DNA from: Aquabacterium sp.
Lineage (GTDB): Bacteria; Pseudomonadota; Gammaproteobacteria; Burkholderiales; Burkholderiaceae_C
Assembly (NCBI RefSeq): GCF_016234775.1
Contig: NZ_JACRAH010000036.1
Coordinates: 62,001-126,000 of the forward strand
Direction of reading: 5' to 3'
Length of the DNA stretch: 64,000 nt
Both the position numbers and the translations under genes were made by a program. The notes beneath the pieces were generated by a model. The model was not told the origin of the DNA. It worked only from the letters and a program-made list of their open reading frames with translations, and ran no database searches. Positions within the stretch are counted from its first letter, which is position 1, and every line of letters starts with the position of its first letter. Positions 47,374-57,203 of the stretch are shown piece by piece.

Positions 47374-49827
47374 ATGGACAAAGGCTTTCTCCGATGGGTG
47401 TTGGGCCCAGGCATGCGCCTCATGCGACGCTGGAAGCTGTCCGTCAAATTCAGCGTCATCAGCGGGCTGGCTTTTGCGATCACGGCAGCGATGGCGGTGT
47501 ATGCCTCCATGCAGCATTGGGGGCAGGTTGAACTCACATCTCGCGAGCTCGCAGGTTTGTCTCAGGTACGGGACCTGACTAAGCTGACCTGGCTGGTGCA
47601 GGGCCACCGTGATTTGCAGGCCATGCAGGCCTCAGGCGAGGGCATTTCCCTGGAGGACATGAACAAGACGCACGCCGACATTCAACGCGTCATGACCGCT
47701 ATTGATTCAGGTCTATCCGCCAAGGATCAGGCCGATCTGGTCAAGCAGTGGCAGGGCGTCCGGAAGGATGTGTTGGCTTTGCTGGCGTTGGGCGACCAGA
47801 CAGATGCATCGACCGCAGGGCAGCGAAAGCAGCAAACGTTGTCTGCGGCGCATGGCGCGGTGATAGACAGCTTGCGGCAGATTCAATTGCGCGTGGGCGA
47901 AACCTCCACGCTCTTGCTGGACCCTGAAGCGGAATCGTTTTACCTCATGTTGGTGCTGGTGGATCGCTACATCCCCTTGCTTGAATCCGTGTCGCAGTTG
48001 CGGGCGCATGCCATGTTGATGGTCAGCAGCGGTGCGGTCACGCCTGGCGATGAACGGCACTTGCAAGACCGATCGCTGGACATTCGCGCGCAAATCAAGG
48101 ACATTGACCTGTTGCTCGGGGCGCTGCAGCGCGCTGGTAGCCAGACATCCACCGGTTGGGCGACCACGCAGGCTTTGCTGGAAAGCTTCACATCGGAAGT
48201 CAACCGTGCGTCGAGTGGCCAGGTCGCTCCACAAGAGGCCCGGGCACTGATGGATCGGGGCATGCAGGCCATCACCTCGGCGATGACGCTCAACGAGTCT
48301 CTGCGCATGCGCCTTGAAGGGCAGCTCGAACGCAGACTGGCCTATCAGAAGCAGGTTGTGGCCATTTACATCGTGGTGACCCTTTTGATGTTCATGGGGA
48401 TGACGTACCTCATCATGGCGATGGAGTCGGCTCTGACGGGCTCTGTGAAGGCCATGTCCGGGGTGATCGACAACATCGGGCGTGGTGATCTGGCCAACAC
48501 GCGGGAGATTCACGGGCGTGACGAGTTGGCGCATGTCGGCCGAGGCATGAATCGCATGACGGTGAGCCTGTCTCGCATCGTTTCCAGCATCCGCAGCAAT
48601 GCGGTGCTGGTGGCCATGTCTGCCAAGCGACTGGGTGATGGTGCCATGGCCCTGGCGCAGCGAACCGAACGTCAGTCCAGCAGCATCAAGCTGGCCAAGG
48701 ACAGCGTGCGGCATATCCAGCGTGTATTGGAGCAAGGTGTGGACACCGCTCAGCACGTGTCGGACCAGGTCTCTCAGGTCAGCGACCTGGCTGCGCAACG
48801 CAGTGCATTCATGCCGCAAGCCGTGGCCACGATGTCGCAAATCGAAGAAGGGTCTCAGCGGATGCGTGAGATCGTCGGCATGATCGAAGACATTGCGTTT
48901 CAAACGAACATGCTGGCACTCAATGCGGCGGTGGAAGCTGCCCGAGCAGGAGAGGCTGGTACCGGGTTCGCGGTTGTGGCTGGTGAGGTTCGCCAACTGG
49001 CGGGTCGTTGCGCGCATGCCGTGGCCGAAATCAGCGAGCTGATCGAACAGTCAACGCAACAGGTGAGCGATGGTGTGCGACACATGTCGGACATCACGCA
49101 CACCTTGTCCGATTTGACGGAAGGCGTCAAGAAGGTGGCTCATGGTGTGGCCATCATGTCGGCCAACGCCGGGCAACAGCATCAGATCCTGGAGCAGGTC
49201 AACCAGAGCCTGGTCAGCCTGGAGGATATCGCGGGTGAGAATCGTGGCGCAGTCGAAATGGCCCATCAGGCCACGGATCGATTGCTGGAGCGAGCGGCCA
49301 GTCTGTCCAAGTCCGTACAAGGCATGAGGCTGGCTCAGGGTAGTGCGGATGAGGCACAGGCCCTGCTGAAAAGGGCTGCCGCGCTGATCGCGGAAAAGGG
49401 CGTGACTCAGGCGGTGAGCTTGATCCATGCACCTGAAGGCGGTTTCCAGGATCGCGATCTCTTTGTTTTTGGCATCAACCGAGAGGGCGTTCTGGCTTTT
49501 CACTCCAACACGCCTGAAGAAACCGGGCACGTCATGCCCATGCTGACCTCCAGCGATGGCTTCTTGCTGACCGAGGCCTTGTGGCGTGCGGCAGATTCGG
49601 ATCAGGAGTGGGTGGAGTACGAATCCTGTCATCCCGAGACCCTGGAAATGATGCCCAAGATGGCCTGTGTGTACAAGGTGAGTGATGAACTGCTGCTGAG
49701 CAGTGCCTTGTACAGAGATCCCGCCACGCTGAACAAGGCCATGGCCAGTACGCGCACCAGTCTGCCGGTGGCCGTTTCTGGAGGCGACGTTTCCTATGTT
49801 GGCACCCCCATGCTGGGCTCCATTTGA
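47374..49827 (+). CDS. Methyl-accepting chemotaxis protein with C-terminal Cache-like domain
   Basis: An 817-residue receptor. TM1 (about 27–48), a helical periplasmic domain, TM2 (about 328–352), a HAMP domain and the signalling region (tip [22 protein letters not shown]) are followed by about 140 extra residues. These (about 665–800) contain [36 protein letters not shown] and WVEYES, resembling a Cache-type sensor. Placed after the signalling hairpin, it would face the cytoplasm. It has no VEFF/FAHF tail. The gap to cheB is 32 bases. Confidence 0.88.
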   Translation: MDKGFLRWVLGPGMRLMRRWKLSVKFSVISGLAFAITAAMAVYASMQHWGQVELTSRELAGLSQVRDLTKLTWLVQGHRDLQAMQASGEGISLEDMNKTHADIQRVMTAIDSGLSAKDQADLVKQWQGVRKDVLALLALGDQTDASTAGQRKQQTLSAAHGAVIDSLRQIQLRVGETSTLLLDPEAESFYLMLVLVDRYIPLLESVSQLRAHAMLMVSSGAVTPGDERHLQDRSLDIRAQIKDIDLLLGALQRAGSQTSTGWATTQALLESFTSEVNRASSGQVAPQEARALMDRGMQAITSAMTLNESLRMRLEGQLERRLAYQKQVVAIYIVVTLLMFMGMTYLIMAMESALTGSVKAMSGVIDNIGRGDLANTREIHGRDELAHVGRGMNRMTVSLSRIVSSIRSNAVLVAMSAKRLGDGAMALAQRTERQSSSIKLAKDSVRHIQRVLEQGVDTAQHVSDQVSQVSDLAAQRSAFMPQAVATMSQIEEGSQRMREIVGMIEDIAFQTNMLALNAAVEAARAGEAGTGFAVVAGEVRQLAGRCAHAVAEISELIEQSTQQVSDGVRHMSDITHTLSDLTEGVKKVAHGVAIMSANAGQQHQILEQVNQSLVSLEDIAGENRGAVEMAHQATDRLLERAASLSKSVQGMRLAQGSADEAQALLKRAAALIAEKGVTQAVSLIHAPEGGFQDRDLFVFGINREGVLAFHSNTPEETGHVMPMLTSSDGFLLTEALWRAADSDQEWVEYESCHPETLEMMPKMACVYKVSDELLLSSALYRDPATLNKAMASTRTSLPVAVSGGDVSYVGTPMLGSI

Positions 49828-49881
49828 GGCATCTTGGCTCAATGGCGCTGCGTGAATGGCTGTCATATGTGACCGCCTGAC

Positions 49882-49908
49882 TCAAGTTGTCACTTGATTT
49901 GCCGAAGT
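49882..49908 (+). promoter_or_regulatory. Sigma-28 (FliA) promoter for the MCP at 49940
   Basis: TCAAGTTG, 11 bases, GCCGAAGT, matching the FliA pattern TAAAGTTT-N11-GCCGATAA at most positions. The start codon is 32 bases downstream of the -10. It allows the last receptor to be expressed apart from the core operon. Confidence 0.65.
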
Positions 49909-49939
49909 TGCTGAGGCAAGGTTACCTCTCAAGAGCCCT

Positions 49940-51478
49940 ATGAGCAAATCCAATCCGAAATCAAACAGACTCAGCCCGCGCCAGGTTGACGCGATCATGC
50001 TGTTTGCCGTCCTCATCGGTGGCTTGATCGCGCTGGCGCAGGGTTATGCAGGTCAAAAAATGACGCTGGCAGCCGAACTGGTGGCGGGCTGCGGGGCTAT
50101 GGCGACGGGCGCTTTCACCTTGGTGCGCGGCACAAGCTGGTCGAGGTTCGGTTTGTCCGCCGCAGCTGCCGGCGTGATCTGCAGTCAGATCTATTTATCC
50201 GGTGCGCGGGCCGAGTTCTACATTGGGTTGTTCGTTTTGGGCAGCTTGCTGCCACAGTACCGGAGCTGGCAACTGGTTCTGTCCACAGGTGCTGTATTGG
50301 CGGCGTTTCTCTTGCTTTGGGTGGCCAATCAGCCAACTCATCTGGATACGGCGGCCGTCCTGTGTGGTCTGGCCCTGCAATACACCTATCTGGCTTATAT
50401 CGCCTATTGCGAAGAGCGCGCCGAGTCGGAGCGCTTCGAGTTGGACTTTCTCATTCGCGCCATGGGCTTCGACGGGCCGATTCGCCTGAATCTGGACGTG
50501 TTGCGAGCCGATTCACAGGCCGGTATGCGCCTCAAGCATGTGCAGCAACGCATGGCTGAAGCGATTCGCCAGGTCCACACGTCCATTGAAGGGGTTCAGG
50601 GTGCGTCCGAGGTCTTGCGTCGCGGCAGCACGGAATTGAGCAACCGCACCATGACCACCGCCTCGGGCCTGCGCGATGCCGCCATGTGCCTGGAGCAGAT
50701 CAACGTGATTGTGCAAACCAGTGCACAGGCATCCATGGAGGCTCGTGCCATGGCATCTCGGGCGACAGATCTTGCCAACAGCGGTGGGCAACAAGTCAAG
50801 AAGGTGGTGGATACCATTCAGGACATCGCCCAGTCTTCCCGCAAGATCACGGACATCATTTCCGTGATCGATGGCATCGCGTTTCAGACCAATATCCTGG
50901 CGCTCAATGCGGCCGTGGAAGCTGCTCGGGCTGGCGAGCAGGGCAGGGGCTTTGCGGTGGTTGCAGCGGAAGTGCGAAGCCTGGCTTTGCGTTCATCCGA
51001 AGCGGCCCGAGAAATCAAATCGCTTATCACGGCATCCATGCAAACGGTCGAATCCGGCGTGGAGCAAGCGAACCTGACTGGCAGCACCATGGATGACATT
51101 GTGGATGCCGTGCGTCGCGTCGGTGAGGTCTTCGAGCGCCTTTCTGCCGATTCGCATGAGCATGCCGGTGGCATTGATGTGGTGACGCAGTCTGTCAAGG
51201 AGCTGGATGATGTGACCCAACGCAATATCGCGGTGGCGGAGGCCTCCAGTGGCATTGCCGCTGAGTTGATGGAGCATGCCAGCAAGATGTCCGACGTGCT
51301 GAGCGCTTTCAAGTTGGGTAGCGCTGGTGTGGCTGCGCGGAGTGCTTTGATTGGCATGCCAGCTGCCAATGAGGGCGCGGCCGATGCCGGGCCGCAAGGG
51401 GTCAAGGCTGTCCCCGTGACGTCTGCTGGCGCATCTCGCGCCAAGGCAGCAGAGGCTGAGAGCGTCGAGTTCTTCTGA
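49940..51478 (+). CDS. Polytopic-membrane methyl-accepting chemotaxis protein
   Basis: A 512-residue receptor with five or six hydrophobic helices in residues 18–155 and almost no periplasmic sensor loop, so the membrane domain itself is the likely sensor. There is no HAMP. The signalling domain (about 185–440) has the tip [23 protein letters not shown]. It ends SVEFF, the same kind of tag as the MCP/CheZ-like protein. It is preceded by a FliA-type promoter. Confidence 0.88.
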   Translation: MSKSNPKSNRLSPRQVDAIMLFAVLIGGLIALAQGYAGQKMTLAAELVAGCGAMATGAFTLVRGTSWSRFGLSAAAAGVICSQIYLSGARAEFYIGLFVLGSLLPQYRSWQLVLSTGAVLAAFLLLWVANQPTHLDTAAVLCGLALQYTYLAYIAYCEERAESERFELDFLIRAMGFDGPIRLNLDVLRADSQAGMRLKHVQQRMAEAIRQVHTSIEGVQGASEVLRRGSTELSNRTMTTASGLRDAAMCLEQINVIVQTSAQASMEARAMASRATDLANSGGQQVKKVVDTIQDIAQSSRKITDIISVIDGIAFQTNILALNAAVEAARAGEQGRGFAVVAAEVRSLALRSSEAAREIKSLITASMQTVESGVEQANLTGSTMDDIVDAVRRVGEVFERLSADSHEHAGGIDVVTQSVKELDDVTQRNIAVAEASSGIAAELMEHASKMSDVLSAFKLGSAGVAARSALIGMPAANEGAADAGPQGVKAVPVTSAGASRAKAAEAESVEFF

Positions 51479-51503
51479 TCAAAGCGGCAAGCGAGATCAC
51501 ACC

Positions 51504-54500
51504 ATGAACTTGCCTGGCATCCTGTCTGCATGGCGGCAACGATGGGTACCTCCCGGTATGGCGCTGTCCACAGAGCGTCGGCGTGCGGCCTTGTTCTCGT
51601 GTATGGGGATCTTGCTATTGGGTCTCTTCCTCACAGTGATGGGGGCCATGTGGATCCGCATGGAGGCCGATCGAGAGGGGCACCTGAATTTTGAACGCTA
51701 CGCCGACAAGCTGGATGCCAGCGTGGCGCAGCGCTTCAACAGGGTGCTGGCAGCCTACCAGGGTTTGCGTGGGTACTTCCATGCAAGCCAGGCCCCCGTC
51801 AACCGGGATGCTTTTCGCATCTGGGTGGCATCCAGGCGCATTCAGGAGGACATGAACGGCATTCGGGGGATTGGCTTCATCCAACGCGTGGATCGACCGG
51901 CGCTGAATGACTTCATCGAGGTGGAGCGCAACGATGGTGCGCCTGGATTTTCCGTGCGCACCTCCGGCGATGCATTGGATCTGTTTGTCATCAAGTACAT
52001 CGAACCGCTGGCCAATAACGAAAAGGCCTGGGGTTTTGATGTCGGATCCGAAACTGTCAGGCGCCAGGCAGCCGAGCGTGCTGTGAGGTCCGGTCAGTCG
52101 GCGTTGACCGCTAGCGTCGTGTTGGTTCAGGATGGCAAGAAGCGGCCAGGCTATCTCTATTTCCTGCCAGTGTTCAATTGGGCTACCAAGATCGACACGC
52201 CGCAGGACCGCCAGCGCAACCTGGTTGGTTTGATTTACTCGCCCATCGTGCTGGAGGAGTTTCTCAGCGGTATTGGCGATGTCGCCGATCAACAGCTGGA
52301 CCTGACTGTATTTGACGGTGATGACCTGGCGAGCAAGCAGCAGGTGTTTTCTTTGGGGCTGAACGCCAACAGAGCGCAGCAAACCCCGTCTTTACTCGGC
52401 TTGAGAACCCCCAAGTTCCAGATTCACAGGCGCCTTGAAATTGGGGGGCACAGCCTGACCTTGCTCATTGGCAGCACCCGGGAATTCGAACGCCGATTTG
52501 AAAGCGCCACGGTAGGGTGGTTCGCCTTGTCGGGGTGCCTGCTCAGCTGTATGTTGGCGGTGACGGCGTGGTTGTTGCTGGTGGGGCGTGCGCGCGCTGA
52601 AGCGCTGGCGCAGGCCATGACGTCGGATCTGAGTGCGGCCAAGCAAAAAGCTGAACTGGCATTGCGTGACAACAGCACCTTGCTGGACACCTTGCAGCGC
52701 TTCAACCTGATGTCGGTGACTGACGCCAAAGGCATCGTTGTGGACGTTAACGAATCGTTTTGCTTGGTCAGTGGCTACGCACGTGAAGAGATTGTCGGGC
52801 GTGGGCACAATGTCATGAGCTCAGGCAATCATGACCGCGAGTTCTGGCGCGAAATGTGGCAAACCATATCTGGCGGTGAGCCCTGGGATGGCGAAGTCTG
52901 CAACCGGGCCAAGGATGGTTCACTCTATTGGGTCAAGACAACGGTGGTGCCGCTGAAGGATGCGCAGGGGCGCGTCGAGCGTTATCTGTCCATCCGCACG
53001 GATATCACCGACGCCAAGCGCAACCAGCAGAACATGGCGGACATGGCTGAACGCTATCAGTTGGCCATTGACGGCGGCAGTGATGGCCTGTGGGACTGGT
53101 TCAATGTGAACGACCACAAGATGTGGTGGTCTCCGCAGCTCTATCGCATGCTGGGTTATGCGCCGGACGAGTTCCCCGCCGGGTTGGATGCCTTTGAAGA
53201 CCTGCTGCACCCTGATTACAAGCGCAAGGTATTGGGCACGATCGAAGGTGCGCTGCGGCGAACAACGGCCTTGGACATGACCTATCCCTTGCGGACCAGG
53301 TCGGGGGCCTATCGCTGGGTGCGTTGCAGAGGCAAGACCTTCTTTGATGACAACGGATTTGCCACCCGCATGGCCGGCTCTGTGCAGGATATTCACGATC
53401 GTCACCTCGCCGAGGAGGTGATCCAGAAGCACAGCGAGCAGCTCAGCGCCATCTTCAGTTTAAGCCCGGATGGTTTTGTGTCCTTCGGTGCCGATGGTCA
53501 GGTCAACTACGCCAGTGCGGCCTACAGCGAGCTGACGGGTTTGTCTGCCGAGACCGTGCTGTGTCTGGATGAAGCGGAGTTTCTGGCTCAGTTGTTCGCG
53601 CGTTGTACCCATCCGCCAGAACTGCGCTCTCTCGACGAGTTGATGGCGTGCCCGAGCCAGGCGGATTCCATGTCATGGATGTCGCGGCATCGCCTTGTGC
53701 TGCAGATGAAGTCGCCTGCAGGGCGCATGTTGGCCTTGAGTGTGTACGAGACGCAGGGCGACACAGTGTCTCGGCTCCTGCTGGTGCGTGATGTGACCCA
53801 CGAGGCCGAGGTCGATCGCATGAAGAATGTGTTTCTGTCGATGGCAGCACATGAACTTCGCACACCCATGGCCAGCATCTATGGCTTCATCGAATTGATG
53901 CTGACGCGGGACCTGAAGCCCGAGAAGCAAAAGGATCTACTCAGCAAGGTGTATCGACAGTGCGAGGTGATGATTTCGATCATCAACGAGTTGTTGGATT
54001 TGGCGCGCATTGAAAGCCAGCGCGGTGCGGACTTCGAGTGCCGCCAACTCGATCTGCTGGAACTGGTGGATGGGGTGGTTGGGGATTTCAAGACCCCTGC
54101 CGATCGCGATGCACCCATCATGGAACGCCCCCAGGAAGCCATGTTGGTGAGTGCCGATCAACAGAAGATGTGTCAGGCTTTCCTGAACGTCTTGTCCAAT
54201 GCGTACAAGTATTCGCCGCAGGGCGGCCCGGTTCAGGTGAGCTTCCCGACCTCGATTGACGATGATGGCAACCATTGGGCGGGTGTGCGTGTGGTGGACC
54301 ATGGTATCGGTATGACGCAGGATCAACTGGCGCACATGGGCGAGCGCTTCTTCCGTGCCGATAAATCTGGCAACATCCCTGGGACCGGCCTGGGCGTGAG
54401 CATCGTCAAGGAAATCATGGAATTGATGGGCGGCCGGCTGGATGTCAGCAGCGAGTTGGGCAAGGGCACGACCATGACCCTGTGGCTGCCCAAAGAGGCG

Positions 54501-54527
54501 TACCCACAAACGCTCATGCTGGCCTGA
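51504..54527 (+). CDS. CHASE–PAS sensor histidine kinase
   Basis: A 1007-residue hybrid-free kinase. TM1 (about 33–55), an extracellular CHASE domain (about 65–310), TM2 (about 335–360), then PAS domains around 395–505, 515–640 and 650–760. The HisKA motif MAAHELRTPMAS has the phosphorylated His783. The ATPase domain shows LNVLSNAYKYSPQ, DHGIGMTQDQ and GTGLGVSIVKEIME. CHASE domains bind small extracellular ligands. No receiver or partner regulator follows. It begins 26 bases after the receptor and is probably cotranscribed. Confidence 0.88.
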   Translation: MNLPGILSAWRQRWVPPGMALSTERRRAALFSCMGILLLGLFLTVMGAMWIRMEADREGHLNFERYADKLDASVAQRFNRVLAAYQGLRGYFHASQAPVNRDAFRIWVASRRIQEDMNGIRGIGFIQRVDRPALNDFIEVERNDGAPGFSVRTSGDALDLFVIKYIEPLANNEKAWGFDVGSETVRRQAAERAVRSGQSALTASVVLVQDGKKRPGYLYFLPVFNWATKIDTPQDRQRNLVGLIYSPIVLEEFLSGIGDVADQQLDLTVFDGDDLASKQQVFSLGLNANRAQQTPSLLGLRTPKFQIHRRLEIGGHSLTLLIGSTREFERRFESATVGWFALSGCLLSCMLAVTAWLLLVGRARAEALAQAMTSDLSAAKQKAELALRDNSTLLDTLQRFNLMSVTDAKGIVVDVNESFCLVSGYAREEIVGRGHNVMSSGNHDREFWREMWQTISGGEPWDGEVCNRAKDGSLYWVKTTVVPLKDAQGRVERYLSIRTDITDAKRNQQNMADMAERYQLAIDGGSDGLWDWFNVNDHKMWWSPQLYRMLGYAPDEFPAGLDAFEDLLHPDYKRKVLGTIEGALRRTTALDMTYPLRTRSGAYRWVRCRGKTFFDDNGFATRMAGSVQDIHDRHLAEEVIQKHSEQLSAIFSLSPDGFVSFGADGQVNYASAAYSELTGLSAETVLCLDEAEFLAQLFARCTHPPELRSLDELMACPSQADSMSWMSRHRLVLQMKSPAGRMLALSVYETQGDTVSRLLLVRDVTHEAEVDRMKNVFLSMAAHELRTPMASIYGFIELMLTRDLKPEKQKDLLSKVYRQCEVMISIINELLDLARIESQRGADFECRQLDLLELVDGVVGDFKTPADRDAPIMERPQEAMLVSADQQKMCQAFLNVLSNAYKYSPQGGPVQVSFPTSIDDDGNHWAGVRVVDHGIGMTQDQLAHMGERFFRADKSGNIPGTGLGVSIVKEIMELMGGRLDVSSELGKGTTMTLWLPKEAYPQTLMLA

Positions 54528-54585
54528 CAGGCGCGGGTACCATGGCGGGGTTTGCCCCTCGGGCATCTATTTCAGGAGCGCCCCC

Positions 54586-55347
54586 ATGTGTCAGTTGCTG
54601 GGCATGAACTGCAACACGCCCACCGACATCGTTTTCAGCTTTTCGGGTTTTGCCACCCGGGCCTGCGAGCATGCGGATGGGTTTGGCATCGCCTTTTTTG
54701 AAGGGCGTGGTGTGCGCTTGTTCGTGGATCACCAAGCCGCCAGTGTCTCGCCCGTGGCGGAACTGATCAAGCGTTACCCGATTCAGAGCCAACATGTGAT
54801 TGCCCACATTCGCAAGGCCACGCAGGGGCGTGTGGCGCTGGAGAACTGCCACCCGTTTGTGCGAGAGCTGTGGGGGTGCTATTGGGCGTTTGCCCACAAC
54901 GGCAACCTGGTGGACTTTCACCCCAAGCTGCACGCCGCGTTTCGACCGGTGGGTGATACCGACAGCGAACGCGCGTTTTGCTGGCTCATGCAGGAGCTGG
55001 CCAAGAGTCATGCCAGCATGCCCAGCGTGGCCGAGCTCACTGCCACCTTGACGGAACTGGTGCCTCAGGTGGCCCGGCATGGCACCTTCAACTTCATGCT
55101 CAGCCAGGGCGAGGCCTTGTGGGCGCATTGTTCGACCAAGCTGCACTACCTGGTGCGCCAGCACCCCTTTGGCATGGCGCGCTTGCAGGATCAGGATATG
55201 GCCGTGAACTTTGCCGAAATGGCCGCAGTGGATGACCGTGTGGCCGTGATCGCGACCGAGCCCTTGACCCTCAATGAGCCGTGGACGGCGATGTCCGCCG
55301 GTGAGTTGAAGGCTTTCGTTGGTGGGGCGCCGGTATCGGCGGTGTGA
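54586..55347 (+). CDS. Class II glutamine amidotransferase (YafJ-like)
   Basis: A 253-residue Ntn-hydrolase. Cys2 directly after the initiator Met (MCQLLGMN) is the nucleophile once Met is removed. HIRKATQG and FAHNGNL are the typical class II amidotransferase motifs that bind glutamine. There is no synthetase or transferase partner domain, so the ammonia acceptor is unknown. It is related to YafJ/EgtC-type proteins. It is convergent with the tetR gene. Confidence 0.88.
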   Translation: MCQLLGMNCNTPTDIVFSFSGFATRACEHADGFGIAFFEGRGVRLFVDHQAASVSPVAELIKRYPIQSQHVIAHIRKATQGRVALENCHPFVRELWGCYWAFAHNGNLVDFHPKLHAAFRPVGDTDSERAFCWLMQELAKSHASMPSVAELTATLTELVPQVARHGTFNFMLSQGEALWAHCSTKLHYLVRQHPFGMARLQDQDMAVNFAEMAAVDDRVAVIATEPLTLNEPWTAMSAGELKAFVGGAPVSAV

Positions 55348-55974
55348 TCAGGCCGGGCCTTGGCCCCGCAGGCACACGATGCCCTCGATCATCTTGTCCA
55401 TGCTGAAGCCGAAGCCACTCAACTGCCCGTCCAGCAGCAGGTGGCTCAGGCCATGCACCATGCTCCAGTTTGCGATGGCCGTCATCAGGGCCTGTTCGCT
55501 GTCAGGTGGTACACCGGCCTGCTGGGCTGAAGCCTGCAGCAAGAGCTGGAACGCCGTGGAGGCCGCCGTTTTCAGGTCTTCGCTGCTGCTGGCATAGAGG
55601 AAACGGCTGAACATCAGCCTGAACAGCGCGGGATGGGCTTGAGCGAACGTCACATAGGCCTTGGCCGTGGCCGACTGCAGGTTCAGCGTATTGGCGGCAC
55701 CTTGTGCCGCAGCGGCCTGCTGCGCGGCAAAGCGTCGGAAGCCTTCTGCTGCCACCGCGCCGAGCAGGTCATCCTTGTTGGCGAAGTGCCGGTAGGCCGC
55801 GTTGGCCGACACACCCACCTCCCGGGCCACGGCGCGCAGGCTGAAGTCTGCCAAGTCGCTTTGTTCCAGGGCTGCCAGCCCCGCCTCAATCAGGGCCGCG
55901 CGCAGATTGCCGTGGTGATAAGTGCGGGGGGGAGTGCCTACGTTGTCCATGTGCCTATTGTCCATGCTGCGCAT
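55348..55974 (-). CDS. TetR-family transcriptional regulator at the liu operon end
   Basis: A 208-residue TetR regulator. The HTH is in DFSLRAVAREVGVSANAAYRHFANKDDLLG. The C-terminal ligand domain has no recognisable specificity. The ATG at 55974 has a GAGGGGGGGG tract before it. A GTG eight codons earlier overlapping the liuA stop is also possible. It probably belongs to the liu transcript. Its target is unknown. Confidence 0.82.
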   Translation of the reverse strand: MRSMDNRHMDNVGTPPRTYHHGNLRAALIEAGLAALEQSDLADFSLRAVAREVGVSANAAYRHFANKDDLLGAVAAEGFRRFAAQQAAAAQGAANTLNLQSATAKAYVTFAQAHPALFRLMFSRFLYASSSEDLKTAASTAFQLLLQASAQQAGVPPDSEQALMTAIANWSMVHGLSHLLLDGQLSGFGFSMDKMIEGIVCLRGQGPA

Positions 55975-55994
55975 GGCATCCCCCCCCTCAGCAT

Positions 55995-57173
55995 TCACAT
56001 CGTCTCGGCAAACAACTCCCGCCCTATCAGCATGCGGCGAATTTCGGACGTGCCGGCGCCGATCTCGTACAGCTTGGCATCACGCCACAGGCGGCCCAGC
56101 GGGTATTCGTTGATGTAGCCGTTGCCACCGAAGATCTGGATGCCCTCGGAGGCCATCCAGGTGGCCTTCTCGGCCGCCATGAGGATCAAGGCGGCGCAAT
56201 CCTTGCGCACATGGCGGGCATGCTTGTCGCCCAGGTTGTCAAGGTTTTTGGCTACTGTGTAGGCAAACGATTTGACGGCCTGCTGCATGGTGTACATGTC
56301 GGCCACCTTGCCTTGCAGCAACTGGAACTCGCCAATGGCCTGGCCGAACTGCTTGCGCTCGTGGATGTAGGGCACGATGTTGTCCATCACGGCCTGCATG
56401 ATGCCCAGCGGGCCGCCCGAAAGCACGGCGCGTTCGTAGTCCAGGCCGCTCATCAGCACCTTGGCGCCGTTGCCTTCGCCCCCCAGGATGTTCTCGGCAG
56501 GGACTTCGCAGTCTTCGAAGAACAGCGGGTAGGTGTTGGAGCCACGCATGCCCAGCTTGTCGAGCTTGCTGCCCTTGCCAAAACCCTTGAAGCCCTTTTC
56601 GATGATGAAGGCGGTCATGCCTTTGGCACCGGCCTCTGGCTCGGTCTTGGCATACACGACCAGGGTGTCAGCGTCACCGCCATTGGTGATCCACATCTTG
56701 CTGCCGTTGAGCACATAGCGGTCGCCACGCTTGTCGGCGCGCAGCTTCATGCTGACCACGTCAGAGCCGGCGTTGGGTTCGCTCATGGCCAGGGCGCCGA
56801 CGTGATCACCACTGATCAGCTTGGGCAGGTACTTCTGGCGCTGGGCCTCGCTGCCATTGCGGTAGATCTGGTTGACGCACAGGTTGGAGTGCGCGCCATA
56901 GCTCAGGGCCACGGCCGAGCTGCCGCGGCTGACTTCTTCCATGGCCACCATGTGAGCCAGGTAGCCCAAGTTGGTGCCGCCATATTCTTCGGGCACGGTC
57001 AGGCCATGCACGCCCAGGTCGCCCAGCTTCTTCCACATCTGCGCGGGGAAGTTGTTCTCGCGTTCCACGTCTGCGGCGATGGGCGCCAGCTCCTTGGCAA
57101 CGAAGTGCTGGACGGTGTCGCGCAGGGCGTCGATGTCTTCACCGAGCTGGTGGTTCAGGCCTGGCAGGTTCAT
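55995..57173 (-). CDS. liuA: Isovaleryl-CoA dehydrogenase
   Basis: Oxidises isovaleryl-CoA to 3-methylcrotonyl-CoA with FAD in leucine degradation. The 392-residue protein shows [19 protein letters not shown] (acyl-CoA-site signature), [17 protein letters not shown], and the C-terminal [34 protein letters not shown] segment. The Glu of isovaleryl-type enzymes is in [13 protein letters not shown]. Its operon companions are liuE and liuD upstream. It ends at the start of the tetR gene. Confidence 0.95.
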   Translation of the reverse strand: MNLPGLNHQLGEDIDALRDTVQHFVAKELAPIAADVERENNFPAQMWKKLGDLGVHGLTVPEEYGGTNLGYLAHMVAMEEVSRGSSAVALSYGAHSNLCVNQIYRNGSEAQRQKYLPKLISGDHVGALAMSEPNAGSDVVSMKLRADKRGDRYVLNGSKMWITNGGDADTLVVYAKTEPEAGAKGMTAFIIEKGFKGFGKGSKLDKLGMRGSNTYPLFFEDCEVPAENILGGEGNGAKVLMSGLDYERAVLSGGPLGIMQAVMDNIVPYIHERKQFGQAIGEFQLLQGKVADMYTMQQAVKSFAYTVAKNLDNLGDKHARHVRKDCAALILMAAEKATWMASEGIQIFGGNGYINEYPLGRLWRDAKLYEIGAGTSEIRRMLIGRELFAETM

Positions 57174-57203
57174 GGTCTTGTCTCCTCGGGTATATGGGTT
57201 GAA

